A stretch of DNA of 64,000 nt. Origin: Stutzerimonas stutzeri (GTDB taxonomy: Bacteria > Pseudomonadota > Gammaproteobacteria > Pseudomonadales > Pseudomonadaceae). Made by a program: the position numbers and the translations under genes. This document shows positions 61,659 to 64,000 of this stretch, in pieces. The stretch's first letter is position 1. Each line of letters starts with the position of its first letter. Location of the stretch: positions 124,001 through 188,000 of the forward strand of contig NZ_PPXG01000001.1 in assembly GCF_002909485.1 (NCBI RefSeq), in the 5' to 3' direction. The notes below the pieces were generated by a model, which worked only from the letters and a program-made list of their open reading frames with translations, made no database searches and was not told the origin of the DNA.

Positions 61659-64000
61659 CAGGCGCCTCCCCAAGTTGCTGGAAACAGCACAATCGCCGCA
61701 TAGCTGATCCAGAGCACCCCAAGGTTGTAGTACCAGAGTTGCTCCACCACGACGGGCTCGTATGGTGCCTTGTCACCCACGTAACCAAGGCTCACCCGCC
61801 ATGCCTGCAGGCCGGTGAGCACTGCTGCCAGCGTGCAGTGGATCAGGTTGTACGCCAGCATCACGAAGATCACCGCATCGTGGGCCGTTTCGGTCGGGGC
61901 CAGCCCTGCCGTCAACATCAGCCAAAGCAACATGGCCGACTGCGCCAGCGCGATGCACCCCAACAGCGCGAGCTGCTGCATCAGCCCACTGTGTGTGCCT
62001 GCCCGCAGGTGTTTGATCAAACGGTGCAGCCAGAGCGTGCCGGCACTGAGCAGCAGCGCGCTGGCCAGCATCAGCCAACCATTCAGGCCGCTGTCCGGCA
62101 CTTTCCATTGCGGCGAGACGGTCCACAGGTAGAACCAGCCGAACAGCAGCGACAGATAGAGCGCGCCATTGGCCAGCAGCGTCACACCCATACCCCACAG
62201 ACCTGGTCCGTCGAAGGTGCGTGAATGCAGTGGGGGCTCACCTGGCTGGGTATGCGCATCGGGGGCGGCAGCCGGGTGGGCGCCGTTTTCCCAAGACCAT
62301 CGCAATAGCACGATCAGCGTCGCCATAGTGGCAATGATGGAGAGGATGTAGGCCTTGTTCAGCAGGCTCAGGCAAAGCGCGGCAAGGAACACCGAGGCGA
62401 TGAACGGCAGCCAGCTGTTGCCCGGCAAATGAATGATCTCGCGGACCTTGCCCGTCAGCGGATCACTGCCCCAAGTCTCCCGCCGACCATGGTCGATTAC
62501 CGTCAGCGCATGTTCACCGCGGGCGATGCTGTCTGGCAGTTCAGGATCTTTCCATAGGGGATGGCGGTCCGTCACATCAGGCAGGCTGACGAAGTTGTAC
62601 GCGCTGGGCGGCAGGCTTGTGGCCCACTCCAGCGTATCGGCGTTCCATGGGTTCTTCGGCGCGCGAACACCGAAACGGAAATGCAGGATGATATCCAGCA
62701 GTATGGTCGCCACGCCTGCAGCCATGATGAAGCTGCCGATCGACGACACCAAGTTGGGCATGTCCCAGCCCAGGCCCGTGTCGTAGGTGTAGACGCGGCG
62801 TGGCATGCCGATCAGGCCGGTCCAGTGCATGATCAGGAACGTTACGTTGAAGCCGATGAAGAACAGCCAGAAGCCCCAGCGACCGAGCTTCGCCGAGGGC
62901 ATGCGCCCGGAGAAATGCGGCAGCCAGTAGTAAAGCCCGGCCATCAACGGGAAGACCATGCCGCCCACCAGCACGTAGTGCATATGCGCGACGACGAAGT
63001 GAGTGTCGTGCACCTGCCAGTCGAAAGGCACCAGCGCCAGCATCACCCCGGTCAGTCCGCCGGCGACGAAGACGATTAAGAATCCCACCAACCAGAGCAT
63101 TGGCACCTTGTACACCGGTTTGCCGAGCCAGAGCGTTGCCAGCCAGGCGAAAATCTGCACGCCGGTGGGGATTGCCACCAACATGCTCGCTGCCGAGAAG
63201 AACGCCGTGGCCAGCTGGGGGATGCCCACCGTGAACATGTGGTGCACCCACAGCCCGAAGCTGATGAAGCCGGTGGTCAGTACGCCCAGTACGACCCAAC
63301 GGTAGCCCACCAGGGGGCGCTGGCAGAACACTGGAATCAGCGTGGAGACGATCCCGGCACCCGGCAGAAAGATGATGTACACCTCCGGATGACCAAACAG
63401 CCAGAACAGGTGTTGCCAGAGCACCGGATCGCCGCCGCGGGCGACATCGAAGAACGGCATGCCGGCTGCGCGCTCCAGCTCCAGCAGGATGGAGCCGAGG
63501 ATCAGCGGCGGAAAACCGACCACGATCATCATCGCCATCACCAGGATGTACCACACATACAGTGGCATCTTGTGTAGCGCCATGCCGTTGGTGCGGGTGC
63601 GCAGGATCGACACCACCAGCTCGACGCCCGCACTCACTGCGGAAATCTCCACGAAGGTGATGCCCAGCAGCCAAAAGTCTGAGTTCACCCCGGGGGTATG
63701 CGCCGAGCTGGACAGCGGCGTGTACATGAACCAGCCCGCCTTGGGCGCGAGATCGAGAAAGATGCTCGAGAGCAGGATCAGTCCGCCGAACAGGTAGCAG
63801 TAATAGCCAAGGGCGGAAAGGCGCGGAAACACCAGATCGCGTGCGCCGATCATCTTCGGGATCAGGTAGACCGCCAGCCCCTCCATCATCGGTACGGCGA
63901 AGAGAAACATCATCACCGTGCCGTGCATGGTGAAGACCTGGTTGTAGACGTCTGGCTCCATCAGCTCGTAGCCGGGCAGCGCAAGCTGCGTGCGGATGAG
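61658..64000 (-). CDS. Heme-copper oxidase, fused subunit I + III (partial, 5' end off window)
   Basis: At least 780 aa; the frame is still open at the right edge. The first about 500 visible residues are subunit I of an aa3-type oxidase: FTMHGTVMMFLFAVP with the heme a His, LFGHPEVYIIFLPGAGI with the D-channel Glu and the CuB-linked His-Tyr pair, WVHHMFTVG and DTHFVVAHMHYVLVGG. After a linker (about 540-590) come about 200 residues with subunit III features (LLFGWFYLWTVSP, TAHDAVIFVMLAYNLIHC). Fusion of CtaD and CtaE parts is known in some bacterial cytochrome c oxidases. Terminal electron donor and subunit II lie outside the window. Confidence 0.9.
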   Translation of the reverse strand, partial: LIRTQLALPGYELMEPDVYNQVFTMHGTVMMFLFAVPMMEGLAVYLIPKMIGARDLVFPRLSALGYYCYLFGGLILLSSIFLDLAPKAGWFMYTPLSSSAHTPGVNSDFWLLGITFVEISAVSAGVELVVSILRTRTNGMALHKMPLYVWYILVMAMMIVVGFPPLILGSILLELERAAGMPFFDVARGGDPVLWQHLFWLFGHPEVYIIFLPGAGIVSTLIPVFCQRPLVGYRWVVLGVLTTGFISFGLWVHHMFTVGIPQLATAFFSAASMLVAIPTGVQIFAWLATLWLGKPVYKVPMLWLVGFLIVFVAGGLTGVMLALVPFDWQVHDTHFVVAHMHYVLVGGMVFPLMAGLYYWLPHFSGRMPSAKLGRWGFWLFFIGFNVTFLIMHWTGLIGMPRRVYTYDTGLGWDMPNLVSSIGSFIMAAGVATILLDIILHFRFGVRAPKNPWNADTLEWATSLPPSAYNFVSLPDVTDRHPLWKDPELPDSIARGEHALTVIDHGRRETWGSDPLTGKVREIIHLPGNSWLPFIASVFLAALCLSLLNKAYILSIIATMATLIVLLRWSWENGAHPAAAPDAHTQPGEPPLHSRTFDGPGLWGMGVTLLANGALYLSLLFGWFYLWTVSPQWKVPDSGLNGWLMLASALLLSAGTLWLHRLIKHLRAGTHSGLMQQLALLGCIALAQSAMLLWLMLTAGLAPTETAHDAVIFVMLAYNLIHCTLAAVLTGLQAWRVSLGYVGDKAPYEPVVVEQLWYYNLGVLWISYAAIVLFPATWGGA

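Overview
This 64 kb window is chromosomal DNA from a gammaproteobacterium of the Pseudomonas group, most likely Stutzerimonas (Pseudomonas) stutzeri or a close relative. The evidence is the high GC coding style, the pseudomonad orders dnaX-ybaB-recR and apt-anr-hemN, two tandem cbb3 oxidase operons followed by aer and acnA, and protein sequences close to Pseudomonas Anr, FadH, PagL and TtgV. These assignments rest on recognised families and remembered gene order, not on a database search. I see no insertion sequence, prophage, CRISPR array, tRNA or rRNA.

Left part (1-20 kb): a partial PEP mutase/isocitrate lyase family gene, a threonine aldolase-like PLP enzyme, a LysR regulator divergent from a wrbA-MFS pair, a PAS-PAS-GGDEF-EAL protein, a protealysin-like M4 protease followed by an emfourin-like inhibitor, the cyanide-insensitive bd-type oxidase cioAB with a 54-aa DUF2474 protein, an AraC regulator overlapping a nitrilase-like exported protein, fadH, an NTF2-like protein, a large coiled-coil protein of unknown role, an ACC deaminase-like PLP enzyme and a cNMP-binding/rhodanese fusion.

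Middle part (20-37 kb): a MATE transporter, pdxB, dnaX-ybaB-recR, an ABC importer operon with two different binding proteins, the lipid A deacylase pagL, and a three-gene RND efflux operon (TtgGHI/SrpABC/TbtABM type). Divergent to the pump is an IclR-family (TtgV-like) repressor gene whose sixth codon is an amber stop.

Right part (37-64 kb) is a respiratory island: a SCO copper chaperone, apt, anr, a divergent hemN-like gene behind a textbook Anr promoter, nadE, a TauE/SafE-like membrane protein with the cbb3 maturation genes ccoS-I-H-G, then ccoNOQP-1 and ccoNOP-2 (no ccoQ), an alpha/beta hydrolase, the aerotaxis receptor aer, acnA, rlmM, tusA, and the end of a heme-copper oxidase cluster (CtaG-like protein, small membrane protein, fused subunit I+III running off the right edge). 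An Anr box lies in front of ccoNOP-2 and hemN but not ccoNOQP-1, which fits one constitutive and one low-oxygen-induced cbb3 enzyme.

The points most worth a second look are the amber codon in the pump repressor, the hemN-like gene lacking the fourth cysteine of the HemN signature, the protease-inhibitor pair, the unknown coiled-coil protein, and the missing ccoQ in the second cco operon.
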